DNA of 64,000 bases from Thamnaconus septentrionalis (lineage: Eukaryota; Chordata; Actinopteri; Tetraodontiformes; Monacanthidae). This document shows positions 12,521-25,875 of the stretch, one piece after another. Below the pieces are notes generated by a model, which saw nothing but the letters and a program-made list of their open reading frames with translations, was not told where the DNA came from and searched no databases. The stretch is from contig CM020506.1 in the NCBI GenBank assembly GCA_009823395.1, positions 2,469,501-2,533,500 of the forward strand, written 5' to 3'. How positions within the stretch are numbered: the first letter of the stretch is position 1; every line of letters starts with the position of its first letter. Position numbers and translations under genes: made by a program.

Positions 12521-15500
12521 CTAGTAGATCTTTTGTGTCAAAATTCTGGAGGCGTCTGACCTTCCAAAAACAGCATTTCTTCTTTTCTCTTATTTGACCT
12601 TTATTAAAATCAACCTTTTTCAGAGCTCTTTATTTCCTTTGTTTTATTTTTTATTTATTTATTTTCTAACCGTATCTGCAATCAAAACAAACCTTTTTCC
12701 CATGTTGTCATGGTGGGAGTCAGGTTTTCCAGGCTTGGCTTGCCGGAAGCCTGCCCCTAAAATGCTTTTGCTGTCAGCACTGGCTGGATTAAATGCCCGT
12801 CGCAGCCTTAAGCAAATTTTATTCATCAATTGTGTAGCTTGCACAGACTGACAATGTGAGTATATGTGGGTAAAGCTGGCTGGTGTACTTGTTTAAAGTA
12901 GTCTCTTCCATTCTCTGTAATGCCTATGTAGTAGTAAATTTAACTGCCATGACTCAAATTTGGTCAAGCGACGGCGGGATATTTCGGCTGATAAAACAAA
13001 ATAAATGGTTTGCATGCAAGAATGTATTATCTTTTCCTCTTTTTTTTTGCATTGCAGTGTCCTGGTTCAAAAGCGAGCATTGTTAGAAAACAAAAAAAGT
13101 CCTAATTTGAAGAGATGCCACGTACAAGTCCCAGGACTCCTGTGTTGTATTAAACCCTGGTAGAAAATTGAGAGAAAATTAGTTTTGCCGCTCTTGTTTT
13201 GTTGATGCATGTCTCTATGGGCGCGCAGCATACCTCACTCAATACGTTTTGTTTTGGTAGAGGGGGTGTTTTCAATTAATCTAGCCTAATATCTTTTCAT
13301 CCCCTTGTCTCTATGTGGTCACAAGGCACTGCCTCTGTGTTGCCAGGAAACCAGTTGCATTATCTAAGTCATTCATCCTCGCCTGGCTCTCTCGGGTCAG
13401 TATGTGACTCGAGTACCATTCTTGTTGTGTAGTGACACATAGGTTGTCCTTTTCAAGTCCCAAATTAGCCAAACAATTACACTTGGAACAAAGTGTGTAT
13501 AGAATTAAACAAGGAGACTCAGAGTGTAGAACAACTATTGCAGCTGATGCTCCCAAAGAGTCTGGTAACTATATTTGAGGTTCTCTCTTCTATTTAATGA
13601 CAACCACATAGCCTTAAATCTATATGAGTCGGAAGATTTGGGGATTTAAAACAACTATAAACCATAGATCCGGTGGTTGTTTGATATGTATTTGAGTTTC
13701 ATTTATTGCCAGCTTGACTGTGTTAATAGTACTTTGAAAAATATTTTTTTTCCTCACCTAAAACATCAAGGGAACTGCTGTCTGCACCACAATCCTTCTA
13801 GATTTGCACTCAAAATGTTTTTGAGTGCAAGGTCAAGCCCCATTGCATTGGTTAAAATTCTGTAGTTGTAACTGTGGTTTTCCTTTGATTATTTTTATTT
13901 TATTTTATTGGCCTCATACTGAAGAAAGAGACATTTAAGGACTCGTTTTTCAAATTTTTAAGCAAGAAAATTGAAAAAGAAAAATGCAAGAAAATGCATT
14001 AGATGTACCCTATGATGAACTGGTGAATTGTCCAGGGAGTTAACCTGCCGCCAGGATCATAAGGCATTATTGTCATCACACTGAACGTTGCATAGCATTA
14101 AACACAGTTAGGTCCCATTGATTCATTTTGAAATTGAAATAAGCTCATCCGTAGAGCATCTTTTCTGAATCTGTCTGAAACTTTTTCAAATGGCCTTCAG
14201 GCAATTTTGCCTCTTGTTTATACAAACAGCTTCAAATCGATCATTGGCACATGAACCTTTTACCTTCAGGTAATATTCCTCTGTATAAATTCCTACGTTA
14301 ATCACATCATGCTTATGTAATGGTTGGAACAAATATGAAAATTAAAAAGATAATACTAATGGAAATTGTAGATTCGATTTGAATGCAAACCTTCTGTTAT
14401 TACACAAAAGAAGATAAATTTATTTAACTTATGACTGTTCGTGATTATCTTTTACACTCTAAGCTTGTGCTTAATCAATCATTAACTTGTTGAAAAGCAG
14501 CACAACATAAAATCTTGTTTATTGACATCCTAAAGATTGGAACTTGGGTGCCAAACAGTAAATCCTAAAAATGTTGTAACGCAGCATAACACTTCATCAA
14601 CCAGAAAACTCCCTTATGACCTCTTTGGGGACCCATTTCACAGTATAACAGAGTGCTTTTCAGAAATTGACTGAAATTAGCTCTGCACCACGGAACATAA
14701 AAATACTGCGGTTTGAGGCAGCCAACGGGGGCGGTGGGGAGGCGGGGCCAGAGTGGCTGGTGGCTGGGTGCCAGGTGGAGCTCTCCGGAGAGGACCACGG
14801 GCACAGCGGCAGAGAAGAACCAGCCAAAGAGGTTTGTTGTGATAAATCAGATTCACAACCCTATTTTTACTCATCTATAAATCTCATTTGGGGAGGGGCG
14901 GGCGTGGTGGGGAGGGCACAAAGAGGGGGGAAGAAATGGAGACGTGGGTGCATTTGTGCAGGCAGGAAATGAGCGAGTTACTTCCCGGCGCTGCTTCGGT
15001 TGAACACGCTCAAATGACCATTATTTATTTCTGCTGTCGTTCTGCTCCCAGATGCTAATCTGTTGCAGATCTTTCAACCAATATGAAAGGACCATTAGGG
15101 AAAAGAAACAGGGTTGCCCTGAAGAAAGAAAGGAAACAAAAAAACTACAGCCAATGAGCCCCGGATTGCTTGCACGTTTACCTAAACCGTCAAATGTTAC
15201 CTTTTTTGCTGTCATGGTTCAGGTTTATCACCATTCCATGGTATTTCTTATGGAGATAATGCTCTCATAATAATCATTCGGATGCTACCCCGCACTGAAC
15301 ACCTGCTTTGTCTGCAGCACATTACCAATCAATACACCATAAAGAATACCGGTCGTGTCTGGAGCTTCTCGAAACTGAAGATAATCAAGGAAGGAATAGT
15401 GCTGCTATACTGAACATCATCTCAAGTGTGGTGCGGTTGTACTGAAGATCATTGGCCAAACATAGTTCAACAGTACTATCTTGAGTTTTATGTAGTTTTT

Positions 15501-17629
15501 ATACACTCGTCGTACAAAGTACGCTGAAGCCGGCTGACACAAATGAAAGCAGAAGGTTCCATTTTACAAAATCTGGGTGGTGCGTCACACTGACTAAATG
15601 AAGTTACGTTGCAGGTGGGTTTGCTGTGATCTGCTGTCATCAACTGGAGCTACAAAGTGCTTAATCACCTCACCTCTATCTAATATATTCTAATTTAGTT
15701 GTTCCTTAGCTGTGCATGATTAATGTGAAACATGTTAATTTGCCGTCTTATAAAACAAGTACACCACAGCACCACTGGCGAAACATAGTTGTGCTGACTT
15801 GTAGGGTTGTCTGTCACATAGTCATCTTCTCTGTTACTATGTCACCCGCCTCTTTGACTCGTTGGGCTTGTCTGATCTCTTCCCTGAGGAGTTGCCATTT
15901 GCTCATAAATAGATGTTCTGTTTTGTTTTCTTTTCTGCAAAGCCCTGTAATTGGTTCCAGCTGCGACTGGTAATTTTCTCATCGGAATCTAACAAAGTAA
16001 ACTCCGTCATCTCTTTGTATTATCTGAACTTACTTTTCTCTCAAGTCCTCACCTTTTGAGAACAAGTGAAAATGTAAGCACCGCTGTCTTTGTTTGTGGT
16101 TGGGATACAGTAACAACGTATCATTGAGATGACTGCGTCATTGCAAACTTCATGAAATGCAGCCATGGGAAGAGGCGCAGGCCTGCAGTGGAATTATTAA
16201 GATGGACTGTTAAATCTGCTCAGATTTTTAAGATGCAAAAGTTCCCTTTTATTTACAATGAGACCCATCAAGGACTTCCATGAATACGACAATAATTACC
16301 AACTCACCATCACACTCACATAATTATGTATGACCGTTTGCTATACAATCCTGTGCGGATTCCAAAACAACAGTGGGTGGATTTGGTGTGAAAACCATCA
16401 AACTTCCACCCAGAGGCTCAGATGTGGCTCCAGTAAGTGCTGGGTCCATTACCTGCAGCAAAGCCACACAGGGAATAGTGCAGGAAACAGGCAAACCAAA
16501 ACAGACAGGGAACCAAACACACTCACACAGAGTTCACTTATCATAATATTTTTTTTAAAAAAATACATCCAAATGATTGGATTTTCAGATAAAAAAAAGG
16601 TAGTAACAAAATTGTAACTGAACAAATTAACATTTTTACAAATTGGTCACATCCTGTAGCATCCTCCACAATTTACCAAGAGGATAACAAAAAAAGGCAA
16701 ACAAAAAACACATCTTGAAGGAAGAGTTTGTTAAGATGCAACAGCAAGTGTTCCAGCACTGTTATACTGCATACGAGCACTTACTGAATACCTTTTGTCC
16801 AATTAAAAATGCTTGGTCAGAACTTAACAAGTGGAGATAGACGGTTGATGATGGTAATCCATCTCCACAACAACAAGCACACGCCTTGCTGTGCTAGATG
16901 CACATACTAATAAGGGGCATTCAAAGTTAATGAAACGATACAGAAGTTATTGGTTAATGAACCACACTGCTTTAATTAGTACTTGTACATAATTTAACCC
17001 ACTGGTCTGCTTTGACAATTTCATTAGGGCCTCAGTGAAAGGTGTCCGTTGGGTATGAACACATCTCATGTGTCCACAAATCAGTTTTTTAAATGGGCCG
17101 TCTTGGATTAGCAACTCATTCAATTGTCAGCTTTTTGCAAATGTGTGTTTTTTCCAAACCCTGGACATGGGAGGCCGTGAAGTTCTGTTTATCTCTTTTA
17201 TTGGTGCCGACCCACTCTTGCAGCTGGCTTTAATAAAAGTTAATGATGTACAAACACTGATAATTAATTGTCCAGCATATCTGCTTTTCAGCACTGGGAG
17301 CTTACTCAGCAAGGGGAAAATACTGCATGTGCTAGTTGGGGTGTCATAAAAAATGAATTGTTTTCACTTTTGCTGTAGTGAAAAGTAAGAACCAGAGCTT
17401 TCATAGTTGAGGCTCAGGACAGCAGGTTACCAAAGTGGATCAACTTGGTAGTAAAATTCTTTGAACGGTCAAAGGGCCTCTCAATCTAAAACTAATTGAG
17501 ACTTTTTAAGCTCAGTTTTATATATATAATATCTGTGTGATTTGGATAAATAAAAAATGTAGGTACATTCATTTGTTTAATCAGTTTAGCCAGGCAAACT
17601 AAAAAAATACTTGAGAATAACGCAACAAC

Positions 17630-17632
<3 letters not shown>

Positions 17633-17666
<34 letters not shown>
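17633..17666. repeat. (CT)n microsatellite
   Basis: Pure CT run, followed about 20 bp later by an interrupted TA run (about 17688-17731). Confidence 0.95.
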
Positions 17667-17670
<4 letters not shown>

Positions 17671-18239
17671 AAACAAATGCACATATAAAATATATATATA
17701 TACATACATATTTATATATATATATATATTTTATTTCATTTTTTGGCTGCTGCTCTGTGCACCCTGACACTCCTCAGTTAGCACTCAAGCAGGGAAATTT
17801 TAACAAGAGCGACGATCTATTCTCTCACATCATCCACCATAATTTACAATTAATTTTGACTTCATTCTCACAACATCCTTGATTGAAGAGCTACTCTATC
17901 TTTTGATAGTCATTGTGCCGCAGTTCAGAGACACATTTCCGGGTGCACTTTTGTGTCACATTCAAAATACAAGAAAGCAATTAGACTTGTTTTCTGTTTG
18001 AACAAATCCAAGTAACAATTCATCATTTTACAGAGCCTCGTTTTCCCGAACGAAAACTCCTGAAGAAGGGGACACAGGTGGCAGCGCTGCTGTACCTTGT
18101 GCGGCGTCACTCTAAAAGGTAAGAAAATCCATCTTGTAATCCCCTTGTCATATGTTGTTCGATCTGTACAAAATGTTTCTATATTGGACCTCAGCTTTGC
18201 TGTGAGGACGTCAGAAAAAAAAAAAGAATTCATGCCATT

Positions 18240-18446
<207 letters not shown>

Positions 18447-19829
18447 CTATGTATTGTGAATTTACTGCATCAAACGTGACTCCAAGTGACTCATCAATGA
18501 AGAATGCTTATATCAACATGTCCTGGGAAATTTAAAGGTCCATCGCAAAATTCGCAACTCTATCGTTTGCTGCCATTATTCCTCTTTAGCCTGTCAACAA
18601 ACTCACCAGAGACCTTCAACTTCCATTGCTGGCTCTGCTTCTGGTTAAGTGGAACTGGAAGACAGCCTTTTGTGATGTTACCATTGGATGGAGATTTTTT
18701 CCCCCCGTGGTTCATCAGAGTATGACCACCATCTTGCCCTCTTCCGATCTAATGGAAGGTACAACAAAACATCAGTTTTAGTGCAAAGGCTAAACCAAGC
18801 CCTAATTTTCTCGCAAGAGGTTGTAAGCAGAGGCAGAAAATAGACCTACAAAGTCGATGTTTAATTGTTTATTTTTGCTTTGTTCTCGTTGAATAATTAT
18901 TGATTTGAGATTGCTCTATTGTAGTGCAAAATATTAAGATCTAAAAAATGTTTCATATAGGACCTCAAAAGCGTTGTAGATTTTATTTGTTCAGAAAATA
19001 AAGACCATGCTGCACTGAGAGCTGTATGCTTTATATCATCACGGCAAAGAAAAAAAAAAAGTTGAATATACTATGCCTCTCACAGCTTCCTCTCCAAACC
19101 ACCGTGTCGGCCAAAGCTGAAGTGCTGAGCGCGAAGAGCTCCACAGGATCCATCACCACTGCTCACTTGGCCGGGATCAGGCCAAACCAACATCTTGTTT
19201 GAGGGCTGTGGGCGAAACGCGGCTACCAGTTTTAGACAGATAACATCCGGTCGGGCATTTACCCTTTCACTTAAATACCATTTCCACTGAGCTGTCATCC
19301 CCGTGCACGAGACAGCCCAATGAATTGTGGGCAGCATCTCTTGGGGCACCGCACGCACACTGGGCTGAAGCGTAAAGCTCATGGTGCTTCACCAGAAGAG
19401 CAGCAGGAAGGCAAGACCTGAAGCTGAAGCCCTCGGAGTTTCATTTGAACAATTATGCTGAATAAACCATGCGCTCATTTGATTGACAGTCTAGTATTCA
19501 ACAAAGCTTTAGCGCTTATCAAATAAAGATGCAGTTCAAAAATTATTGAAAAGCAGTTAAGAATTCCAATAAGTTTGAGGCAGAAGTGGACAGGGTGCTT
19601 CCACTTCTCTCGGCAGCATTTAAAAATGTGTGTACGTGACGAAAGTGGGTCCATGAGTTTCTTATGATCAAACGAGGGTTGAAGAATTAATCCATCCTCA
19701 AAAAGTTTGCCATTTTAGCATCGCTGTTTATCTCCTACTTGCCACAAAAGTCCAATAAACCAGGGTACAATGCTAAATTTAAAGTAGAGGTAGCAATCCA
19801 CTGGTGTTGGTAATACTTGAAAGCGGTCT

Positions 19830-20150
19830 TGAGACAACTTTGACGTGGTCTCGCTCTCATCTTGGCCTCGACACTCTTTGGACGTCCTTCAAATGCAAAC
19901 AATGAAATGTATCTATTTTAAAAGCATGTTTAAATTAGTATTTTTTTCCCCCATCATCATCACCACTGCCTACACTTTTCTGTCTCTTCTCTTCATGAGC
20001 TAATTGACCTTTCTCACATGCCCAATGTTATGTTTTTTTTGACTTTATGTGGTCTATCTTGGCCTCCGTCTTGCCTTGATCTTGACATGGTCTGTCATAG
20101 TCTTGTCGTGACATGGTCTTGTCTTGGTCTCAACATGACACAAATCATTC
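19830..20150. repeat. Degenerate TGGTCTTG-type repeat block
   Basis: Imperfect copies of ttgacgtggtctcg, gacatggtctgtcatagtc and gacatggtcttgtcttggtc recur in two clusters separated by unrelated sequence. This looks like an old internally repetitive element; the family is not identified. Confidence 0.35.
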
Positions 20151-22599
20151 AAGTCCGTTAAATACTTGATCTGCTAAGTATCTGAAAGGGAAAAACTGAA
20201 ACGAACAGAGTGGAAGAATGGGAAATGCCAATTATTCCCGCAAAAAGTTTGAGGTAACATGTCCAGGGACTCGGAAAGCCTCTCTTATTAGACATGAGCC
20301 GTGGCAGCTGTCAATTTGTGAGATGGTCATTTTGAATTCCTTATATCTGTGGACATTTTGCTCTGTGAGATGTAGGGCCACTGTTTTAGAGCTTCTTTTG
20401 ACACATGTTTTTTTATATATTACATATACATATTATTTCCAGCCAAAATCCTACAGTGTGCCGGGTGTTTTATTTAAAACTGGTTTTCATTTTAAATTGC
20501 ATCCCAAATTTCCATTTGTATTTGAAAAAAAATGACAATATTCCAACAACACTGGGTGCTACTGGATGTTTATCTGAGCAGAAGCCATAGATGACAGGTG
20601 CATAACAAGGTGGGTGGTTTAATGATGGATAGAAATTTAGGCAGTGATTGTTGATTGAGGGCATTTTTTTGTTTGTTTTTTAAAAACCAAAGTGAAACTC
20701 CACTCGTGCTCATTGCATTACTTTCTCTACCTGCCAGATTAAATGGATTTTTCTTTGTTAAGAAAAAGGATTTATTGTGAAAACTAAGCTTTCGTCCACC
20801 TGTCAATGAGAAAACACAGTCATGTTTTAAAACGGGATAATCCCCCTGGAAGGTGTTCCTCTGATAATGTTTTGTTCATTCTTTTTATTAATGATAGATA
20901 ATAATTAAACAGTGAACCTGTGTGAGGGGGTTGACCGCAGGCTTCGACTCGTCTTCAGGTTGTTAGCAGTTCTGCCACTGAGCCCTTGGCAGGTGTTTAA
21001 TCTTTTTACAGGCTTCTGGAGATAAGTAAGTAATTATATGTAGACTTTGCTAATTCTTTACCTCAATAAAATTCCTTGTTTAACAAGTGTCACACACCAA
21101 CGCCCCATTAAAAATACAATTCTGGGAAAGTACAATAGAGAAAGTCCTTATATCTTTACCTACAGTATTAATGTAAGACAACACCAAACACTGCATGAAA
21201 ACATGGTTTGAAAAAACATGTTCATCCAAGTATCTATCAAGTGAAACTAACTTGGTCAAGCCAAGGTTTCCGTCAGATTATAAATCAGCAAACATTAACA
21301 AATTGGAAAAACATGGCTGATGGATGGCCAAAGCAGATGACACGTGTCAAGCAGTTGTTGTTATTTACAGCTTCTTCGTCTCTATCATCCTGTGAGTGAC
21401 TTTGTATCACCTCAGAGGAACCACCAAGCTGCTGCTTCGGTCCCTTTTTTTTTTTTTTTCCTGCTGCTTGTCATGTTGACAGGATTTGTGGAAAGAAAAG
21501 ATGGACTGCAACATGAATTTACCAAGCCAGGCATTCATGCAGGAAGCACCCTTCTGATGGACAACAGTGTTTTTTATTTATTAAAAAAAAATGCCTCACA
21601 ACACACTTCGTTTCAGATGAACCGTTCTCTACCTGGGAGAAGGATAAAATGTGTTTGCAGGAGGCAGTCGGTCGGACAGTTTCCAACGGGCATATAGCTG
21701 AGAGAAGTAACAGCAATGGGTCTTTCATAATGTCATTCATGTCTCTGAAAATATAATCAGACTCACATTTTATTCCAGTTGCGTACCCATCATCATTAAA
21801 TTATTATGGGGCCCTTGTCAGCATTAGTATGCTTCTCAGGTGATCCAGATTTCTGTTCATTCTTCAGCTGCCTCCTACATGAATTATCCTGCAAACCACC
21901 ATGTTATTAGTTTCCTGCTGGTCCATGAATGTCATTTGAGGGACCGACTCTCTTTCCCTTCGGCACTTTAACAAACAGAAAACATTAGTTGAGAACGAGG
22001 CAAGAAATGAGAGATTGAAGCTTCTGATCCGTCAGACAGAGCATTAGCTTTGTCAGGGTTTCAATTCTCATATGAAAAGTTTGGATTGAAAAAAGACTTT
22101 AGAAATTAAATTAGTCCGTTGGTCGTGGTAGACTGGAAATATGCAGTCAAAGTTCACGGTGTGGATGTTGTTTTTTTGTCTTATCGGCTGCAATAAATGT
22201 GCTCCGTTCACGGAATGAACACTATGTAATAAATGAAACCCCAATCGCCCCTCAGGGATGAATAAAGTTTTTCCTCACTGTGAATTTGAAACTGACCTGA
22301 ATAAGTCATTTCACAGAAAAAAATGTAATGTGGTAACCATAAATCTGTAATAACACAAAAAGTGTGTAGGTGTCTGAACCACTTAAGGGCAATTTGGGAT
22401 CAGACATCAGTTTTTACATACCCTCTATCAAGACTCTGTGAAAGAAGGGTGATTTTGCCCGCAGCAATTTTTTTTTCTTTCAAAAGTTCTGTTTTCGTTG
22501 ACAGAGTTGCTTTTTAAAAGGGTTTGTGAGAAGTGGGTCACTTTAACTGCCACTAATTAGCTGTGTCTCATCCAAAACTGTGGATTAGCACTGGGGTTA

Positions 22600-22910
22600 T
22601 CATTTCAAACATCAATAATATTGATCGATGTTGGTATCGGTATTGATCATTATCAGCGCAATGAGATCGATACTAGATTTGTATCTGGATATTGAATCTT
22701 TAAATGTTGAATACCATATTTAATTAGAGTTGAAGAAAAAGAGAAGAAGAAGAAAAATATTTAGGCCTTGAAAATGCCAATTTGATGATACATAAACCCT
22801 AATTAAAAGGTACTGTTAGAGTATTGCCAGTACGGACCCTCTATTTGCTTGGTATCGGATCAATACCAAATCTTGCAGTAGTGCGCAGTGCACAGCACTA
22901 CTGCAAGGCT
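22600..22910. repeat. Inverted-repeat-bearing block, probable DNA transposon relic
   Basis: The left side has gatcgatgttggtatcggta and gagatcgatacta; the right side has ttggtatcggatcaatacca. Such TATCGATACC-rich ends occur in fish non-autonomous DNA transposons. The right side ends in a perfect 13 bp stem, 22872-22884 paired with 22895-22907, around a 10 base loop. No transposase frame is seen and borders are approximate. Confidence 0.4.
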
Positions 22911-23302
22911 TTGCATGGCAGACACAGCGCATTAAACTTGTGCATTTGAAAGACGTGAAGGCCAGTGAAAGGTGAACTAATAAATATACTAAGAAATGCA
23001 AATTCCAAATTTGCCAAGCTGGAGATGAGTGGCGGTGTCATGGTTGCAAAGAAAAGCCAGGTGGAAAATAGTTGCTGCCCATTGGAGAACACATCCTACT
23101 GACTTAGGAAGATGACATTCGGCTCTGTTAATGCATTGGCGATGGGGGTCCTATTGGTTTTCTGTATTTTTTGTTCACACAAAAAACAGAAAAATAGATC
23201 AAAAAGCAGGAAGAAAAGCGGATTGTAAAGGCATTTGAGACTCAGTTAATAACCTCGCCAATTGTGTTTATTGTCCTTTCAGTGTTTGTATTTCGAGTGC
23301 AT

Positions 23303-23324
23303 CTGTGTGTGTGTGTGTGTGTGT
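23303..23324. repeat. (GT)n microsatellite
   Basis: Short pure GT run. Confidence 0.9.
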
Positions 23325-24302
23325 TCAAGCGCGCGCCCACGTGCGTGTGCACATTCGAGCAGCCGCTTGGACAGCGCTGGCAGCAGCAGAGTGCCAGCTG
23401 AGAGAGTTTGTGCACATCACAGCCAGCCGGCGACTGCGTTTGCACACGCATCAAAGCTTGCACACACTCAAATGCTCCCATGCGGAGAGGAACTGCAACC
23501 TTCCCACCATGGGGCCTGACCTGCTTGCCTTCACATCACTTAGCGGACTGTTTGTTTGTGAAGTGGTAATGGTAATTAAATTCCTACGGGTGGGGGAAAA
23601 AAAAGAGATGCAATTCAAAGGTGGTCTCGTTGGCAAACGAGCCGGAGGTGACGATACGCGCAGCGCATCGAACCGCTTCGTTTTCCTTGAGTTAATCTTC
23701 CGAGCACTAATTTGGGGAAAATTGATCGGATTCAAATACATTTTTAAAAAATAAATAATTCCTTTTGAACTGCGATTTAAACACATATCTAGCGACAGCC
23801 TCATTTGATGCAGAGCAATATTTAGAATGAGAAGGAACACTTATTATTTTCATGTTGCACTTTCTTGGGCCCAAAGTGACTAGAACCCAGTATACGGCAG
23901 TAAATATTACATGAACCTGGTCATTGAGGAAGTAATTGGCTTTTAGAGTGGGCTGATAGTGTCCCACTGTCTCTGCAGAGATTTATAATGTTGACTGGCT
24001 GTACAAGACAGAGAGGGTAATCACAGAGACACTTTATCCCGGAGCTCCATCTGTCTCTCACCCGCTGACACCGAGCAAAGAGAGCAATTGTTTCCGGGGC
24101 AAAACAGGTGTCACCCTAAATCAACTTGGTGCGTTTTGTGAGGGAATAATTCCAAGCAGAGGTTACAAATGGAAGGTTTAATCTTTTAGCATAGGATCCA
24201 GGCGAATTTAGTGTTACGTTATGTTTTCTTTATTTGTAAAATATAAAGAAAGAAAGAAAATACCTCTTACTCAAGGTCTCGCTCGATTAGGCTGAAATCA
24301 AA

Positions 24303-24640
24303 TTCCATCCATCCATTTTAAATACCCACTTCTTACCGAGCTCAGGGTCACGGGGGTCTGCTGGAGCCCATCCCAGCTGTCATAGGGTGAAGGCAGGGTG
24401 AGACCCTGGGCAAGCCGTCAGTTCGTCACAGGGCCACATCGAGACAAACAACCATTAGCACTTACATACACACCTAGGGACAATTTAGAGTTGCCAATTC
24501 ACCTCACATGCATGTCAGAGAACTTGGAGAGAACCCACACAGACACAGGGAGGACATGCAAACTCCACACAGATTCGAACCCACAACCTTCTTGCTTTGA
24601 GGCAGCAGTGCTAACCACTGTGCAACCGTGTTGCCCTTGA
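24303..24640 (-). repeat. Best-preserved copy of the retroposon family
   Basis: Begins on plus with ccatccatcc (the element's 3' tail repeat), then agctcagggtcacgggggtc, ggagcccatcccagctgtca, gggacaatttagagttgcca, ggagagaacccacacagaca and aaactccacacagattcgaa, ending gcagtgctaaccactgtg. On the minus strand the head reads TGGTTAGCACTG then GGTTCGAATC, fitting pol III A and B boxes, and the tail resembles L2-type LINE 3' ends. About 340 bp. Confidence 0.8.
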
Positions 24641-25744
24641 AATCAAATTGACTTGCATCATGAAAGGAGATCAACTTCACTGTAAAGAGGTGAAACTGAA
24701 GTTAAAATTGAAGTTGGTAATAAAAGCCCGCTCTACAGGGAGGAAGGGGTCGGTGGGGGGAGGGTTGGTGTGAGGCTCAAGGGAAAGGGAAAGGTGACTG
24801 ACGGAAAACAATGAGTTGCAATTATACAGGTTCAATTAAGCCATAATTCCACCATGTGCAGAGGAATACTCAGAGGGGCGGCTGCCATTATTTCATTTAA
24901 CAAACAATAAAAGCCCATTCAAATCCAAAAAAACAACGCACAAAAAAAATAAATTAGAATGATGCCGACCCCAGTGACATCCTCCTTTGCTCTTCGCGTA
25001 ATAACTAATTGCATTTCTATTGTCATGGTAATACTTTGCAACCTTGTGCAAGAAAGCTCATCCAATTATTCTGCAATATCATACCCATGTGTTTCTTCTG
25101 TGGGCACCCGTCTTGGTTGTGGTGTTGCACTTCCCGTGAATCGATGTGAGCCGAGGATCTCCCACGCGTTTACATAAACATGTCTGAGGAGGAGAAACTT
25201 CTTTAACATGTGGACGTGAATCTCTCTAATCGTGAACAAGCCATTAGAAACTCTTGGCTGGAAGCACAACCATGAGCCAGAAACTATTTGCTGATGTGTT
25301 CCTGTCAAATCAAGATGGATCGGACTGAAAAGCAGACTTCAAATCCAAGTCAATGAGTAAAGACATAAAAGCGCCTCAGAAGACTGATATTGGGAGTCTG
25401 CCGCAGTTTCTCTCTGCCAGGGTCATGGCTGCCATGCAGTTAATAATACATGAAGGCTAAGTCTTCATGTCTGCTTCAACTTTTCATTGCTGAAATGTCA
25501 GCAGTGAAAGGGGCAGAAAAGAGAGAGGAGAAAAAAAGAATCATCAATACATCGTAGTCGCGGATGCACCTTGTGTCTGAACAGTCGGACAAACAATCCC
25601 GGAGTTCTCAAAAAAGGTGACGACGTTTTAATTTCGTCATGGTTTTGTTTAGTTTTGGTTTTGCATGGGCCGATGGGCCTGTGCAGAAATGCTTTTACAT
25701 TCCACAGTTTTATAAACATGTATGTCCATTTTTTTTTCTTTGTT

Positions 25745-25875
25745 TTATATTCATTCATTCATTCATTCATTTTCTATGCCCAGTTCTCCTGCACTCAGGG
25801 GGTGCTGGAGTTGTTCCCCAGCTGTCTCCGGGTGTGTAGGCGGGATTACACCGTGGGCAAGTTGCCAGTTTTGTT
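25745..25875 (-). repeat. Truncated retroposon copy with ATTC tail repeat
   Basis: Starts with an (ATTC)n run, then cctgcactcagggggtgctg, ccagctgtctccgggtg and gtgggcaagttgccag. Only the 3' third of the element is present; the tRNA-like head is missing. Confidence 0.65.

Larger units (their letters stand above)
7716..18239. other. Non-coding DNA, mostly unique
   Basis: Contains the listed microsatellites and a candidate regulatory block at 8905-9085. Frames here are short and of random-looking composition. Nothing is assigned between 12.5 and 17.6 kb. Confidence 0.55.

Noticed and set aside
16330..16617. 95-codon plus-strand frame with a possible CAG/TAAGTG junction
   Set aside because: The putative donor lacks GT at the right place and the peptide resembles nothing known.
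23305..23754. 149-codon plus-strand frame
   Set aside because: Starts in a GT microsatellite, shows random composition and matches no family.
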